64,000 nucleotides of DNA from Lysobacter antibioticus (GCF_001442535.1 NZ_CP013141.1:1220336-1284335); one strand, 5' to 3'; positions 1 through 13,513 are shown, counted from the stretch's first letter. Numbers and translations are program-made. The notes: generated by a model from the letters alone, not told the origin.

Positions 1-971
1 GAGGTGCGCTCGGGCAGGCTGGAGAAATACGCCGATACGCGATCTTCCAGAGTGCGTTGCAGCTCCAGGTCGATGGTCGACGCGACCCGCAAGGCCTTAG
101 GGTTCTCCACGCGCAAGCGCTGCGCCAGCAACGGGGCGAAACGCGGCGGTTGCAGCGAGCGCGCGACGACCGGTTCGACCCGCGCGTCGGCGACTTCGTC
201 CTGCGACCAGACCTTCAGCGCCGCCATTCGCTGCAACACTTTGTCGCGCGCCTTGCGCGCGCGCTCGGGCTCGCGGTCCGGCCGCAGTCGGCTCGGCGAT
301 TGCGGCAGTACCGTCAGCAGTGCGGCCTCGGCGTGCGACAGACGCGACGAGGGCTTGCCGAGATACGCCCAACTCGCCGCTTCGACGCCTTCGACGGTGC
401 CGCCGAACGGCGCCCGGTTGAGGTACAGGCCGAGGATCTCGCGCTTGGACAAATGCACTTCGAGCTGCACGGCGCGCAGCATCTGCCGGCTCTTCGACCA
501 CAGGCTGCGCCGGTTCTGCCCGGGCGCGGCATCGAGGATGCGCGCGACCTGCATGGTCAAGGTCGAACCGCCCGAAACCACCCGCCCGCTGCGCAGCCAT
601 TGGCCGGCGGCGCGCAACATCGCGACCGGATTGATGCCCGGGTGCTTCCAGAACCAGCGGTCTTCGTAGTTCAACAGCGCCTGCAGATACAGCGGCGAGA
701 CCTCGCTGTCGCGCACCGGATAACGCCAGACGCCGTCGCGGTCGGCGAAGGCGCGCAGCGGCGTGCCGTCGGACGCGGTGACCACGGCGCCGGCGTCGCG
801 CGGTTTCGGCAATGGCAGCGGAAACGCGAGATCGAGCAGCATCGCCATGATCGCGAACAGCATCAGCGCCAGCGACGATTTCAGGACGACACGCCGCCGA
901 CGCGGGTCGCGCCGGGGCGGAACGGAGGGTTCGGTGGACAGGGTGGACACGCTACGACCGGCAAAGACCAT
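1..971 (-). CDS. pbpC: Penicillin-binding protein 1C (N-terminal part, runs off the window)
   Basis: Bifunctional class A peptidoglycan synthase of the PBP1C type; only the first ~323 codons are in the window. Read on the minus strand from ATG at 971, it has an Arg-rich cytoplasmic tail, a membrane anchor (about residues 28-46, LKSSLALMLFAIMAML) and then the GT51 glycosyltransferase signature: NYEDRWFWKHPGINP, with catalytic Glu, and GGSTLTMQVAR. The sequence continues to the linker before the transpeptidase domain, which lies beyond base 1. It starts 63 bp after the stop of the preceding lipoprotein gene and is probably co-transcribed with it and with the alpha-2-macroglobulin gene further upstream. 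The pairing of a bacterial alpha-2-macroglobulin gene with pbpC is known from E. coli (yfhM-pbpC). Identity is secure; the exact start codon is less so. Confidence 0.93.
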   Translation of the reverse strand, partial: MVFAGRSVSTLSTEPSVPPRRDPRRRRVVLKSSLALMLFAIMAMLLDLAFPLPLPKPRDAGAVVTASDGTPLRAFADRDGVWRYPVRDSEVSPLYLQALLNYEDRWFWKHPGINPVAMLRAAGQWLRSGRVVSGGSTLTMQVARILDAAPGQNRRSLWSKSRQMLRAVQLEVHLSKREILGLYLNRAPFGGTVEGVEAASWAYLGKPSSRLSHAEAALLTVLPQSPSRLRPDREPERARKARDKVLQRMAALKVWSQDEVADARVEPVVARSLQPPRFAPLLAQRLRVENPKALRVASTIDLELQRTLEDRVSAYFSSLPERT

Positions 972-1034
972 GGTCAGCTTACGTCAGCGCGGCGCGCCGT
1001 TGCCCGGGAGGCAGCGGCGCGCCGCGGCGGGCGC

Positions 1035-2111
1035 TCAGCCTGCGACGTTGAACGCGGCCAGGCGCAGGCGTCCATCGATGAGGTGCAGGATCAGGCTTTC
1101 GGCGCCTTCCTGGCGTTCGACGCTCTTGCCGCCCTCGCCGTCGGCCACTTCCACCTCTTCGGCCGCCGCTGCGATCACCGACACCTCGGCGTCGATGAGG
1201 TCGTGGTTGCCTTCCTCGCGGTCGGCGTCCGGGTCGGGGCGGATGCTGATCGAATACGCCTCCTCGGTCTTGCCCTGCTGCCGCTTGCGCATCCCCACCA
1301 GCGTACCGTCCGGTTCGCTCTGGAAGGTCTGACCGATCACCTGCTCGATCGTTTCGGCATAAGTGTCGGCGCGCGAATCCGGGAACAGGTCGGTGTAGTG
1401 CTTCTCGGCCATGGCGCGGTCGATCTTGCCGCCGGCGGCCTTGGCGACTTTTTCCAGCTCGGTCTCGTAGATCGGCAGGCCGACCGCCTCGAGCGGGAAG
1501 TTCATGCGCCCGAGTACGATGTTCTTGTCGCGCATGCGGAAGGCCCGGCCGAGCTCGGCGAGTTCGGCGAGGACGCGCTGCTGCCGGCTCTGGTGTTCGG
1601 CTTGGGCGACGGTCTGGCCGTTCCACGCGTAGACGTAATAGTCGGTGGTCTTGGGGCGCGCCGCCGAACAGATGTCGATCGCGCGCAGGTACAGGCGGCC
1701 GGACGAAATCTTGTCGAGCTCCGGGCAGAACTCCGGCATGCCGGCTTGCGGCAGCGCCTGGAAATCCTGGCCGCGGCTCATCAGCACCACCAGTTTCTTC
1801 GACGCGGCCATGGTCGCATCGGGCGTGCCCTGGCCGAACAGGACCACGACGTCGTCGTGGCTGTCGCGGTCGAGGTCGCCGATCAGGTGTTCGAAGCCCA
1901 GCCGCTCGAAGCCGGGCTCGAGCTTGCGCAGCGCCGCGAAGGCGCGCTCGGCGGTGGCCTTCTGGGTCTCGCTCGCGGACGCCGGCACGGCGCTCGCGCC
2001 AGACTCGGCGCCCGCATTCTTCGCCGCGCCGGTATCGGCCGGGGCGGCGTCGGTGCCCGACTGGCAGGCCGCCAGGCCAAGCATCAGGGACAGTACGGCG
2101 ATCTTGCGCAT
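1035..2111 (-). CDS. Putative lipoprotein, paralogue A of a tandem pair
   Basis: 358-residue protein with a lipoprotein signal peptide (MRKIAVLSLMLGLAAC, lipidated Cys16). The start is supported by AAGGAG 5 bases upstream of ATG 2111. After a low-complexity Ala-rich stretch comes a motif, IGDLDRDSHDDVVVLFGQG, resembling the Asp-rich calcium-binding loops of FG-GAP/VCBS-type repeats. The rest is unrecognised. The next gene upstream encodes a protein of similar length with the same lipobox arrangement and the motif IGDLDRDGRDDIAVEYGIG at an equivalent place, so the two look like diverged duplicates. Lying between alpha-2-macroglobulin and pbpC suggests a periplasmic role alongside those proteins; that is inference. 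No function is assigned. Confidence 0.8.
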   Translation of the reverse strand: MRKIAVLSLMLGLAACQSGTDAAPADTGAAKNAGAESGASAVPASASETQKATAERAFAALRKLEPGFERLGFEHLIGDLDRDSHDDVVVLFGQGTPDATMAASKKLVVLMSRGQDFQALPQAGMPEFCPELDKISSGRLYLRAIDICSAARPKTTDYYVYAWNGQTVAQAEHQSRQQRVLAELAELGRAFRMRDKNIVLGRMNFPLEAVGLPIYETELEKVAKAAGGKIDRAMAEKHYTDLFPDSRADTYAETIEQVIGQTFQSEPDGTLVGMRKRQQGKTEEAYSISIRPDPDADREEGNHDLIDAEVSVIAAAAEEVEVADGEGGKSVERQEGAESLILHLIDGRLRLAAFNVAG

Positions 2112-2218
2112 GTTCGCTCCTTGCGTGGGTGTCGATCGCGGCCTCGGGCCGGACCGTGGGCAGTACGAATGTTACGGCGCCACCTGGCGTCGGTCGCGCG
2201 CGCGTCGGATTTCAGACG

Positions 2219-3271
2219 TCAGACTTCATCGGAGTTGTGGTCGAGCAGGTACAGCTCGCCTTCGATCAGGCGGAAATTGGCGTGGTAATGGCTGCCGTCG
2301 CGTTGCGGCCATTCCAGCATGACGTCGGCATCGACCACGTAGCTGGCGTCGTCGGTCTCGACCAGGCCCTGGTCCGGGCTCAGGTCGATCTGCAGCCGAT
2401 ACTCACCGCTACTGTTGGCGTCGCGGCCACGCACCGTGGCCCGCCATTCGTCGCTGCCGAGCGACTGCAACCCCGCCTTGCGCAAGCGCTCGACCGCCTT
2501 GGCGAAAGCATCGCGCCGCGGCGCATCGACGAACAAGGAGCGATCGACGCCCTGCTCGGCCGGTGTCGGCGCCGCGCCGGGGCGGCTCGACACGGGGTGC
2601 TCGCGCAGATGACGGACCAACACCTCGTCGCGTCGTTCGCGCAATGCGGTTTCGATTTCGGCCAGTTGCGACAGGATGCGCTGCTCCGGCGATTCCTCGC
2701 CGAGCGGGCGCAGCCCCTGCCCCGACCATTCGTAGCGATGGTGGGCGATGGTCTTCGGGAACGGCACCATGCAGGCTTCGAGCGCGTCGACCCGCAGCAC
2801 GCCGTCGACGATGTCGCGCAAGGCTGCGCAATAGCCGAACAGATTCTCGCCGTCGTCGGCCAGCAGTTGCAGCCCGCCCTCGCGCGCCATCAGCATGCGC
2901 ACGTGATTGGCGACATGGCGCATCGCGCCCTCTTCGCCGATGCCGTACTCGACCGCGATGTCGTCGCGGCCGTCGCGATCGAGGTCGCCGATCGCGTAGT
3001 CGGCGTAGTAGCGGTCGAACTCCGGCGTGTCCTTGCGCAGCAAGGCCTCGGCTGCGCGCTGCAAGGGATGCGCCGCCGGCGGCGCCGCTTCGCTCGCCGG
3101 CTGGGCCGGGCTGGCGACGGCTTCGGCCACGGCTTCGGCAACGCCGGCGTCGGCGGTCGTTTGCGGCGGGTCCGCCGCAGGCGCGGGCGCTGTCGGCGCC
3201 GCGCAGGCCGCCAGCAGCGAGGCCAACGCGGCGGAAAGCATCGCGCTTCCCGCCGCCTTGCGCCGGGTCAA
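2219..3271 (-). CDS. Putative lipoprotein, paralogue B of a tandem pair
   Basis: About 350 residues. The chosen start is TTG at 3271, which overlaps the stop of the alpha-2-macroglobulin gene (TTGA) and gives a normal lipoprotein signal with a basic n-region (TRRKAAGSAMLSAALASLLAAC). An ATG at 3241 is the alternative and would leave a signal peptide without positive charges. An Ala/Pro-rich spacer follows, then the motif IGDLDRDGRDDIAVEYGIG, matching that of the next gene downstream. The C-terminal part has a pattern of beta strands ending in RLIEGELYLLDHNSDEV. Not recognised as a named family. The translationally coupled start implies co-expression with the alpha-2-macroglobulin. Confidence 0.75.
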   Translation of the reverse strand: MTRRKAAGSAMLSAALASLLAACAAPTAPAPAADPPQTTADAGVAEAVAEAVASPAQPASEAAPPAAHPLQRAAEALLRKDTPEFDRYYADYAIGDLDRDGRDDIAVEYGIGEEGAMRHVANHVRMLMAREGGLQLLADDGENLFGYCAALRDIVDGVLRVDALEACMVPFPKTIAHHRYEWSGQGLRPLGEESPEQRILSQLAEIETALRERRDEVLVRHLREHPVSSRPGAAPTPAEQGVDRSLFVDAPRRDAFAKAVERLRKAGLQSLGSDEWRATVRGRDANSSGEYRLQIDLSPDQGLVETDDASYVVDADVMLEWPQRDGSHYHANFRLIEGELYLLDHNSDEV

Positions 3272-6200
3272 GGCTGACGCACCGTCAGCGAGGCCGGCGA
3301 GGCCCGGCCGACACCGCGCAGATCGGGACGGTACATGTCCTCGACCAACGACGGCGGCACCGTATACGTGCCGGGCGTGACCGCACGCACCAGGTAGAAC
3401 ACCCGCGCGGTCTGGTTCTGCTCGAGCTTGAGCGCGGCGATGTAGCGGTCGTCGCGGAACTCCTCGTGGCGGACTTCGGCGGCGCTGCTGCGTTCGGAAA
3501 TCTCGATCCCGTCGACCACCACGCCGGCCCACTGCTTGGCGTCGCCGAGGTTGAAGTTCTCGATTTCCAGGCCGGCCGGCAGCAAGTCGGTGAGCAACGC
3601 ATCCGGCATCGCGCGACGGGCCTTGATGGTGACCTGCACGATCAGCGCCTCACCCTCGACCAGGCCGCCGCCCGACCATTCCTTGCCTTCGGTCGTGTAG
3701 TACTTGCGCCCGACTTCGATCATCGAGCTGTCCGCGGCCGGCGCGGTACGCGGCACGCCGGCGATTTCCATGCTCGCGTACAACGGCGGTTGGCCGCTCG
3801 GGCTGAAGCTGACCCCGCGGGCGAGCGCGGCGTAGTCGAACACGCGGCCGATCAGCTTGGCCGGGTCGGCGTCCGACGCCGTGTCGCCGACCGTCCAGCG
3901 GCCGGAGATCTGCTTGCTCTGGTCGGCCATCAACGCCTTGCCGAGCCGCGCCAGGGCGACCTGCTCCTGAGTGCTGAGCCACAGCCAGCCGCTGTTGCGG
4001 CGCGCATCGAGTTCGCGGCCCATGCCGACCACGCGTGCCTCGTACTCGGGCTTGGACAGCTTGTGCTCGTGCACCAGGGCGATCATCAAGGCGTCGTCGC
4101 GCAAGCGGCTGCCGTAGTCGCCGAGGTACTCGGGACGCTCGGCCGGATCGCGCGCGAAACCTTCCTTGATCGCCTTGGCGCCGCGGCCCTTGTCGCCCTG
4201 CAGCGACAAGGCCAGGCCGAGATGGACCAGCGGCAGGCCGGTCAGGCTCTGCTTGCGATCGTTGTCGTAGAGCGCGCGCAGGGTGCCCAGCGGCGCGCGG
4301 TTGACGCGGGCGAGCACGTAGCCGGCATGGGCCTGATAGGCGAACTTGAGGTGTTCGCGGCGGTCGTAACCGTAGAACGAGGCATTGCCCGAGAGCAGAT
4401 CCTCGTTGAGCACCTTCAGCGCCTTCTGCAGCATCGCCTCGGGCACGGCGAAACCGCCGTCGCGCGCGTCGAGCAGGAACTCGACCACGTACGGGGTGAT
4501 CGCCGGGTTGACGTAGTCGCCGTCGCCCCACATCGAGAAATGGCCCGAACCGATCTGCATCGCCGCCAGACGGCCGAACGCACCTTCCATGCGCGCGCGC
4601 CGCTGCTTGGCGTCGAGGCCCTTGGCGCCGAGCATCTTGGCGGTGGCGTCGTCGAGTTCGAGCGCGGCATAGCCCTTGCTGGTGGTCTGCTCGGCGCAGC
4701 CGTAGGGGTATTCCAGCGCGCCCTGCAAGGCGCTGGCGAACGGGATCGGCGGCAAGGCGCTGATCACCATGCGCGCGTTGACCGAATCGGCCATCAACCC
4801 GTCGGCGAAATCGGCGCCGAGCTGGACCGTGCCGAGCTCGTCGAGCACGCGCGTGCGCGAACGCAGCACCGACGGCCAGGCCGGACGCACCGGCACGTCG
4901 TAGCGGCGGTCGACCTTGTAGCCGTTGCCGTCCACTCGCACTCGTACTTGCGCGGTCGTATAACCCTCGCGCGCGACGATCGGGAAGGTCAAGGTCCGCT
5001 TGGCTTCGACGCCGAGCGAGAGCTTGTGCTGGCCGTCGGACAGGCCGAGCGGGCCGATGCCTTCCACGCGCACCTCGAACTCGCCCGGCTTGCCGGTGAA
5101 GTTCTGCACGTCCAGGGTCACGTTGCTCTTGTCGCCGGGCGCGAGCACGCGAGGCGTGCTGGCTTCGGCGAGCACCGGCGCGCGCACCACGGTTTCGGCG
5201 TCGCGATTGCCGTAGCTGCCGCCGGCATAGACCAGGGCCGATACGCGCAGGGTGCCGTTGAAGTCCGGCACCGCCAGCTTGATGCGGGCGATGCCCTGGG
5301 CGTCGAGCTTGACCGGACCGGCGAACAGATCGACGGTCTGCACGCGCGCGGTCGGGCGCCGCGCCTGCGGCAACGCCTGCAAGGCCATGTCGCCGCCGAA
5401 GCGGATCTTGGCGGTCTCGCCTTCGTAGCTTTCGATGACCCGTCCGTAGACGTCGTAGCCGTCGACGCCGAGGCGGCGCTGGGCGAAGAAATGCGCGGCC
5501 GCATCCGGCACCGGGAAGCGGGTGATGTTGATGATGCCCAGGTCGACCGCGGACACGGTCACGTAGGCCTCTTTGCCGGCCAACTGCGGCGCGCTGACTA
5601 CGACCGGCAGGTCCTGCTCGGGACGCATCAGCTTGGGCACGTGGAGGCCGACCGCGACCTTGCGCTCGCGCCGGTCCATCTTGACGTGGGCCACGCCGAC
5701 CGCACGCGCGGGGGTGATCTTGCTCGGAGCGCTGCCGCCGCGGAACACCAACGCGGTCACGTAGACGTCGTGGCGCTCCCAGTCGGCGGTGACCGGGATC
5801 TTGAACTTGCTGCCGGCCTTGGCATCGATCGACTGCACGTACAGCATGCGATCGCTCTCGACCATCAACAGGCCCGGCCCCGCGTGCGGCGGAGTCAAGG
5901 TAACTTCGAGGGTGTCGCCGGCCTTGTAGGCGGTCTTGTCGAGCGCGAGCTTGACCTTGTCGGGACGCGCGTCGAGGCCGCGGTTCTGATCGTCCCAGCT
6001 CCAGCCGGCGCGGAACGGATAGCGCGTGGTCAGCTTGGTCGCCGGGTCGTAGACGTCGACCCGGTACTCGCCCCACTTGACCGGGAAGTTCAGCTTGACC
6101 GGCGCGGCGCCGACGTCGACGTTGCGCACTTCGATGTCTTCGTAGCGGCGGGTGAAGTCGTAGTCCCAACCGCCTTCGTCGCCGTAGTTCCAGTGATAGT

Positions 6201-8262
6201 CGCGGTGCTCGCGGACCAGGGTCACGCGCAGGCCGTTGGCCGGGCGCGGCTTGCCGTCGCTGCCGACGCGGGCGATCTCGAAGCCGGCGTTGCTGTCGGC
6301 ATCGGTGCCGTCCTTGTCCTCGAACAAGGGACGCACGCCGACCAGCGCATCGGCCGGCCACAGCACGCGCTTGAGGCTGCGGTTGACGCTGCGGCCACCG
6401 GTCTCGTAAACGCTGCCGGTGACGATCGCGGCGATGGTGCTGACCGGCTTGGCCTCGTCGGGCAAGGCGATGTCCTGCTGCAGCTTGCCGTCGGCGCCCA
6501 GGCTGGTGTCGACGACGTCCTTGGCTTCCTTGGGCAGGGTGATGGTCGGGTCGCCGAAGAAATAGCCCGGCAACTGCTCCAGCGGATGCTGTTCGATCAT
6601 CACCGCGAGCTTGGCGGTGAAACGATTGCCCGCGGCGGGCGCGCCGTACAGATAGGCGGCATCGACGCCGAGCTTGAACGGCTGGCCGGGCTTGAGCACG
6701 GCCGGCGCATCGAGTTCGAGTTTCAGGCGTTCGGGCAGGAATTCCTCGATGCGCAGGGTCATGCCCTGCACCGCTTCCTTGCTGCTCGGGTCGGTACGGA
6801 ATTCGACCCGCCAACGGCCGGTGGCGGCATCGGCGGGGATCAGCTGCGCATGCCGCACATAGCCCTGCGCGTCGGGCTGCAGGCGGGTTTCCAGGAAGGT
6901 CTTGCCGTCCGGCTGCACGTAACGCAGGAACAAGGGTTGCAAGGCCTTGCCCTTGCTGTCGACCGGCTTGCCGTCCTGGTCGCGCAGCAGCGCCGACAGG
7001 CGCACGGTTTCGCCGGGGCGGTACAGGTCGCGGCCCGACCAGGCGAACACGTCGAACCAGGCCTGCTCGCGGCCGGCCACGGCGAACTCGGACAGGTCTA
7101 GTGCCGGCTGGTTGAACGGCAGCATCGACACGTCGCTGCCGCGCTGGGCGATCAGCACATGACCGGCATCGAGCTTGTAACCGAGCATGGCGTTGCCGTT
7201 GCCGTCGGTCTCGCCTTTCAGCATCGGCTCGCCTTCGGCGTTGAGCACTTTCAGTTCGACCCCGCTGACCGCTTCGCCGCCCTGCAGCGAGGCCACGTGC
7301 ACGAACAGCTTGTCCTTGTAGGCGCGCGCATGCAGGCCGAGGTCGCTGACGGTGAAGAACGCGGTCTCGAACTCGTCCTTGAACTGGCCGGCGCGCTTCA
7401 TCACCGCGAAGTACAGGCCCGGCTCCTGCAGTTCCTTGATGTCCTGCAGGGGCAGATAGGTCAGTACGCGCTCGTTGGGCTTGCCGCCGAGTACGAAGCG
7501 ATTGACGTAGACCGGCTCGGCCAGCTTGGAGAGCGGCTTCTTGTCGTCCCAGTCGCGTTCCAGATCCCAGCTGCCGCGACGGCCGCCGCGCTGGTATTCG
7601 GAGAAGAACTTAGGCAGCTCCTTCTCCTTCACCCGCAGGAACTCGACGTCGACCTCGGGCACGTTGATCGATACCACCGGCAGGCCGCGGCTGTCGCGCG
7701 CCGGCAGCACGCTGCCTTGCGAGGCGAAACCGACCACCGGATCGAGCGGACCGGTGTGGACCGGCTTGCTGATCTGCTGGCCGATGCGGTCGCCGGCCGC
7801 GGCGGTCAACCCGGCCTTGATGGTGACCACGTAGTCCTTACCGGCTTCGACGTGCGGGAAGCGCAGGATCTTGCCATCCTCGTCGAGCACCCAGCTGCCC
7901 TGCACCGCCGCGCCGTTCTTGTCGGCCACCGCCAGCAGCTCGTCGAAGCTTTGGGTGCCTACCAGGGGCTGGCTGAATTCGAGGGCGATGGCGAGCTCGT
8001 CGCTACCCTTCTGATCGGGATAGGCCGCCACCAGGGCGAAGCCCTTGATCGCATCGCGCTTGGCCTGGATCGCTTCGCCGCTGATCTCCGGCAATTGTCC
8101 GCTGGTATCGCGCTTGCAGCCGGCGACCAACACCGTGGCCGCGATCAGCAAGGCCGCCGCGGCGCGGGCCAAGCCGCCGAAGCGGCGCCGGTCGCGTCGT
8201 GGCGCGATGTTCGAGAGAGGGGTCGTACTCGTGGGTCCGTCCAAGGGTGTGGCGCGCATCAT
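3268..8262 (-). CDS. Bacterial alpha-2-macroglobulin lipoprotein (YfhM type)
   Basis: 1664-residue periplasmic protease trap. The start is ATG 8262 (ATGATG, preceded by GAGAG). A twin-Arg-containing n-region and hydrophobic stretch end in the lipobox LVAGC, so it is a membrane-anchored lipoprotein. The thioester motif CAEQ is present (Cys1189-Gln1192, in YPYGCAEQTTSKGY), as expected for a covalent-trapping family member. Upstream are repeated beta-sandwich (MG-type) stretches such as YRPGETVRLSALLRD, and the C-terminal part contains the thioester helical domain. In the known E. coli system the macroglobulin works with PBP1C, and pbpC lies downstream here after two lipoprotein genes. Together they are thought to protect and repair the envelope after attack by foreign proteases. 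Confidence 0.93.
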   Translation of the reverse strand: MMRATPLDGPTSTTPLSNIAPRRDRRRFGGLARAAAALLIAATVLVAGCKRDTSGQLPEISGEAIQAKRDAIKGFALVAAYPDQKGSDELAIALEFSQPLVGTQSFDELLAVADKNGAAVQGSWVLDEDGKILRFPHVEAGKDYVVTIKAGLTAAAGDRIGQQISKPVHTGPLDPVVGFASQGSVLPARDSRGLPVVSINVPEVDVEFLRVKEKELPKFFSEYQRGGRRGSWDLERDWDDKKPLSKLAEPVYVNRFVLGGKPNERVLTYLPLQDIKELQEPGLYFAVMKRAGQFKDEFETAFFTVSDLGLHARAYKDKLFVHVASLQGGEAVSGVELKVLNAEGEPMLKGETDGNGNAMLGYKLDAGHVLIAQRGSDVSMLPFNQPALDLSEFAVAGREQAWFDVFAWSGRDLYRPGETVRLSALLRDQDGKPVDSKGKALQPLFLRYVQPDGKTFLETRLQPDAQGYVRHAQLIPADAATGRWRVEFRTDPSSKEAVQGMTLRIEEFLPERLKLELDAPAVLKPGQPFKLGVDAAYLYGAPAAGNRFTAKLAVMIEQHPLEQLPGYFFGDPTITLPKEAKDVVDTSLGADGKLQQDIALPDEAKPVSTIAAIVTGSVYETGGRSVNRSLKRVLWPADALVGVRPLFEDKDGTDADSNAGFEIARVGSDGKPRPANGLRVTLVREHRDYHWNYGDEGGWDYDFTRRYEDIEVRNVDVGAAPVKLNFPVKWGEYRVDVYDPATKLTTRYPFRAGWSWDDQNRGLDARPDKVKLALDKTAYKAGDTLEVTLTPPHAGPGLLMVESDRMLYVQSIDAKAGSKFKIPVTADWERHDVYVTALVFRGGSAPSKITPARAVGVAHVKMDRRERKVAVGLHVPKLMRPEQDLPVVVSAPQLAGKEAYVTVSAVDLGIINITRFPVPDAAAHFFAQRRLGVDGYDVYGRVIESYEGETAKIRFGGDMALQALPQARRPTARVQTVDLFAGPVKLDAQGIARIKLAVPDFNGTLRVSALVYAGGSYGNRDAETVVRAPVLAEASTPRVLAPGDKSNVTLDVQNFTGKPGEFEVRVEGIGPLGLSDGQHKLSLGVEAKRTLTFPIVAREGYTTAQVRVRVDGNGYKVDRRYDVPVRPAWPSVLRSRTRVLDELGTVQLGADFADGLMADSVNARMVISALPPIPFASALQGALEYPYGCAEQTTSKGYAALELDDATAKMLGAKGLDAKQRRARMEGAFGRLAAMQIGSGHFSMWGDGDYVNPAITPYVVEFLLDARDGGFAVPEAMLQKALKVLNEDLLSGNASFYGYDRREHLKFAYQAHAGYVLARVNRAPLGTLRALYDNDRKQSLTGLPLVHLGLALSLQGDKGRGAKAIKEGFARDPAERPEYLGDYGSRLRDDALMIALVHEHKLSKPEYEARVVGMGRELDARRNSGWLWLSTQEQVALARLGKALMADQSKQISGRWTVGDTASDADPAKLIGRVFDYAALARGVSFSPSGQPPLYASMEIAGVPRTAPAADSSMIEVGRKYYTTEGKEWSGGGLVEGEALIVQVTIKARRAMPDALLTDLLPAGLEIENFNLGDAKQWAGVVVDGIEISERSSAAEVRHEEFRDDRYIAALKLEQNQTARVFYLVRAVTPGTYTVPPSLVEDMYRPDLRGVGRASPASLTVRQP

Positions 8263-8519
8263 GCGTATCTCTCGGGAAACTGCGACGGAGTATAGAGCCA
8301 GCGCACGCAAGCGGTAATCGTTGTGCTCTATGTCATGGATGCAGGACGTGGGCACGCTGCGGCTGTGAACCCAACGGCTTGTCACTGCGCAGCGATCGCT
8401 GTTCGGGCGTCGGCCGGACGCCGCTGGCGGACAGATTCGTCGCCCGGCTTGCGCATCGATCTGTGGCGAGACTCCGGTTTCCGCCATATACCCCCGGCCA
8501 TGACGAAAGGTTATGGCCC

Positions 8520-8539
8520 GGATTATCTTCCGATAATCC
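8520..8539. promoter_or_regulatory. Perfect inverted repeat, candidate operator
   Basis: GGATTATC and GATAATCC, an 8-bp perfect inverted repeat with a TTCC centre. A further partial copy (ATAATCCAG) follows at about 8552. It lies ~260 bp upstream of the alpha-2-macroglobulin start on the minus strand and could be a regulator site. No cognate regulator is identifiable. Confidence 0.3.
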
Positions 8540-8720
8540 AGGACGCATCACATAATCCAGGCCGCAAACATCACGTTCCAGGATTGACTGCACGATCCTA
8601 ATACGGGCCGTCACCATTCGTGACTGCCGCTCCGCCTTGACAGCCCATGCGGCGCTCTCCCAGAACCCCATCGCGGTCACATAATAAAAACGAAACCCCA
8701 AGATTCGCACCCGCATTCTA

Positions 8721-8736
8721 TGCTGCAGTGCAACAT
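8721..8736. promoter_or_regulatory. Palindrome-like site shared with the second M4 protease leader
   Basis: TGCTGCA-G-TGCAACAAT-type sequence (TGCTGCAGTGCAACAT), a 7-bp inverted repeat with one mismatch, 361 bp upstream of the first M4 protease start. The second copy of this site (11184-11202) is a perfect inverted repeat, 366 bp upstream of the paralogous gene. Confidence 0.35.
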
Positions 8737-9081
8737 TTATTTTCCTCGAATGGCTACCGAATAATATTCGTCAGCATTTACTGGAAAATAGCGAAACCCG
8801 CTCCAGGCAAGGCTTTCGCGCAATCTCCCAACGCTGCAGGTAAATCGCTACGCGGCAACGACGACATTCGCGGCGCCACGATTTGACCGAGCGCCCGGCC
8901 GCTCCCTAGCGTCGATTCCGCCGCACGACTGATTCGCGCGGCGAGCGCAGCCGCCGCCATCGTCGATAGAAAAACCCCCATCCAAAGGGGTATTCGACGG
9001 CGATCGGAGGCGAAGGCGAAAACCTTGCAGGCGGCCGCTGGCGCGGCCATCACTTAATCACTCAATCTCGGGGCTTATCCA

Positions 9082-10632
<1,551 letters not shown>

Positions 10633-10773
10633 ATCGTTGCCGCCGACCCCACGTCGCAACACGGGCCAGACGATCAGCACCGCCGCAGGCAAGGCCGGGT
10701 TTCACCGACGCCCCGCCGCGGCGAGCCCTCAACCGGCACCTTGGAAATTGGAAACAAGACGAAGCATCGAAAG

Positions 10774-10795
10774 CCCCGGCCATGGCCGGGGTTTT
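10774..10795 (+). terminator. Rho-independent terminator of the first M4 protease
   Basis: CCCCGGCC and GGCCGGGG separated by AT, followed by TTTTCTTT. Strong stem and T-tract, 142 bp after the stop codon. Confidence 0.85.
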
Positions 10796-11183
10796 CTTTG
10801 CCGTTAAGGCCTTCAGACGCGGTATCGGCCCGGCCCCAGCCCGTACCGGACGCCCGTCCGCGCCATGCACCGCGCCCGTTCCCTTCTATCCACCGCCGCA
10901 TGCCGGCGCCGATTTGAGGCACCGTTCCGGTTTCCGGAAAACCGCATCGCCTTATGAGCAAACATAATGATCGAATACTGCAATGGAGCTAGCAGAACCA
11001 CGCGTGCAAGCATCACAGCGGGTAATGGACATAATCGATCCGGCAACGAATTGCGCATTTCGGCGCCAACGCAGGTAGTTATCGCGGTGCGCATTGCGCC
11101 ACGATTCGCCGCCCGCGGACGACCGCGGTCACATTAATCCAACGCAAATAGGCCTTATCCGCCCTACCCGATCCGCAATACCC

Positions 11184-11202
11184 TGCTGCAATGCAGCAAC
11201 AT
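11184..11202. promoter_or_regulatory. Perfect palindrome in the second M4 protease leader
   Basis: TGCTGCA-A-TGCAGCA, a 7-bp perfect inverted repeat with a single central base, followed by ACAT. It lies 366 bp upstream of the start codon. The same motif, with one mismatch, lies 361 bp upstream of the paralogous protease. Confidence 0.4.
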
Positions 11203-11363
11203 AAGTGAAACATTATTACGGACGTTTTCGTGAGCGCGTTCGCGGCGCGAATCGCCGTAAGTGAGGCGGCAGAACACTTTCAGAAGAAATCATTTTGCCG
11301 ATGCTCATGCACAAGTCGCATTCGGTGTGTGACTTCGGTAGCCCGGTTTGACGGATTTTTTGA

Positions 11364-13466
<2,103 letters not shown>

Positions 13467-13513
13467 TCCGGATCGCTCCGGTAACGAACACGTCCGGTTG
13501 AGGACAAGGAAAA

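Larger units (their letters stand above)
8263..9081. other. 819-bp intergenic region before the first M4 protease
   Basis: No convincing gene. It serves as the divergent upstream region for the alpha-2-macroglobulin gene (minus) and the first M4 protease (plus). It holds an inverted repeat at 8520-8539, a CGCGGTCACAT sequence at 8672-8682, and a palindrome-like TGCTGCA..TGCAACA at 8721-8734. The last two recur at almost the same distance before the second M4 protease. The stretch 8680-8800 is visibly richer in A/T than its surroundings, as expected of a promoter region. Confidence 0.7.

Noticed and set aside
57..2288. Long plus-strand open frame (743 codons) over pbpC and the lipoprotein gene
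   Set aside because: Arg/Gln/His-rich translation without motifs. The opposite strand encodes clear PBP1C and lipoprotein sequences. Such mirror frames are usual at this GC content.
2563..7101. 1512-codon plus-strand open frame opposite alpha-2-macroglobulin
   Set aside because: Shadow of the macroglobulin gene: low-complexity composition, no domain, no ribosome-binding site.
8647..8886. 79-codon open frame in the first M4 protease leader
   Set aside because: No ribosome-binding site, no recognisable sequence, and it covers the shared regulatory sites.
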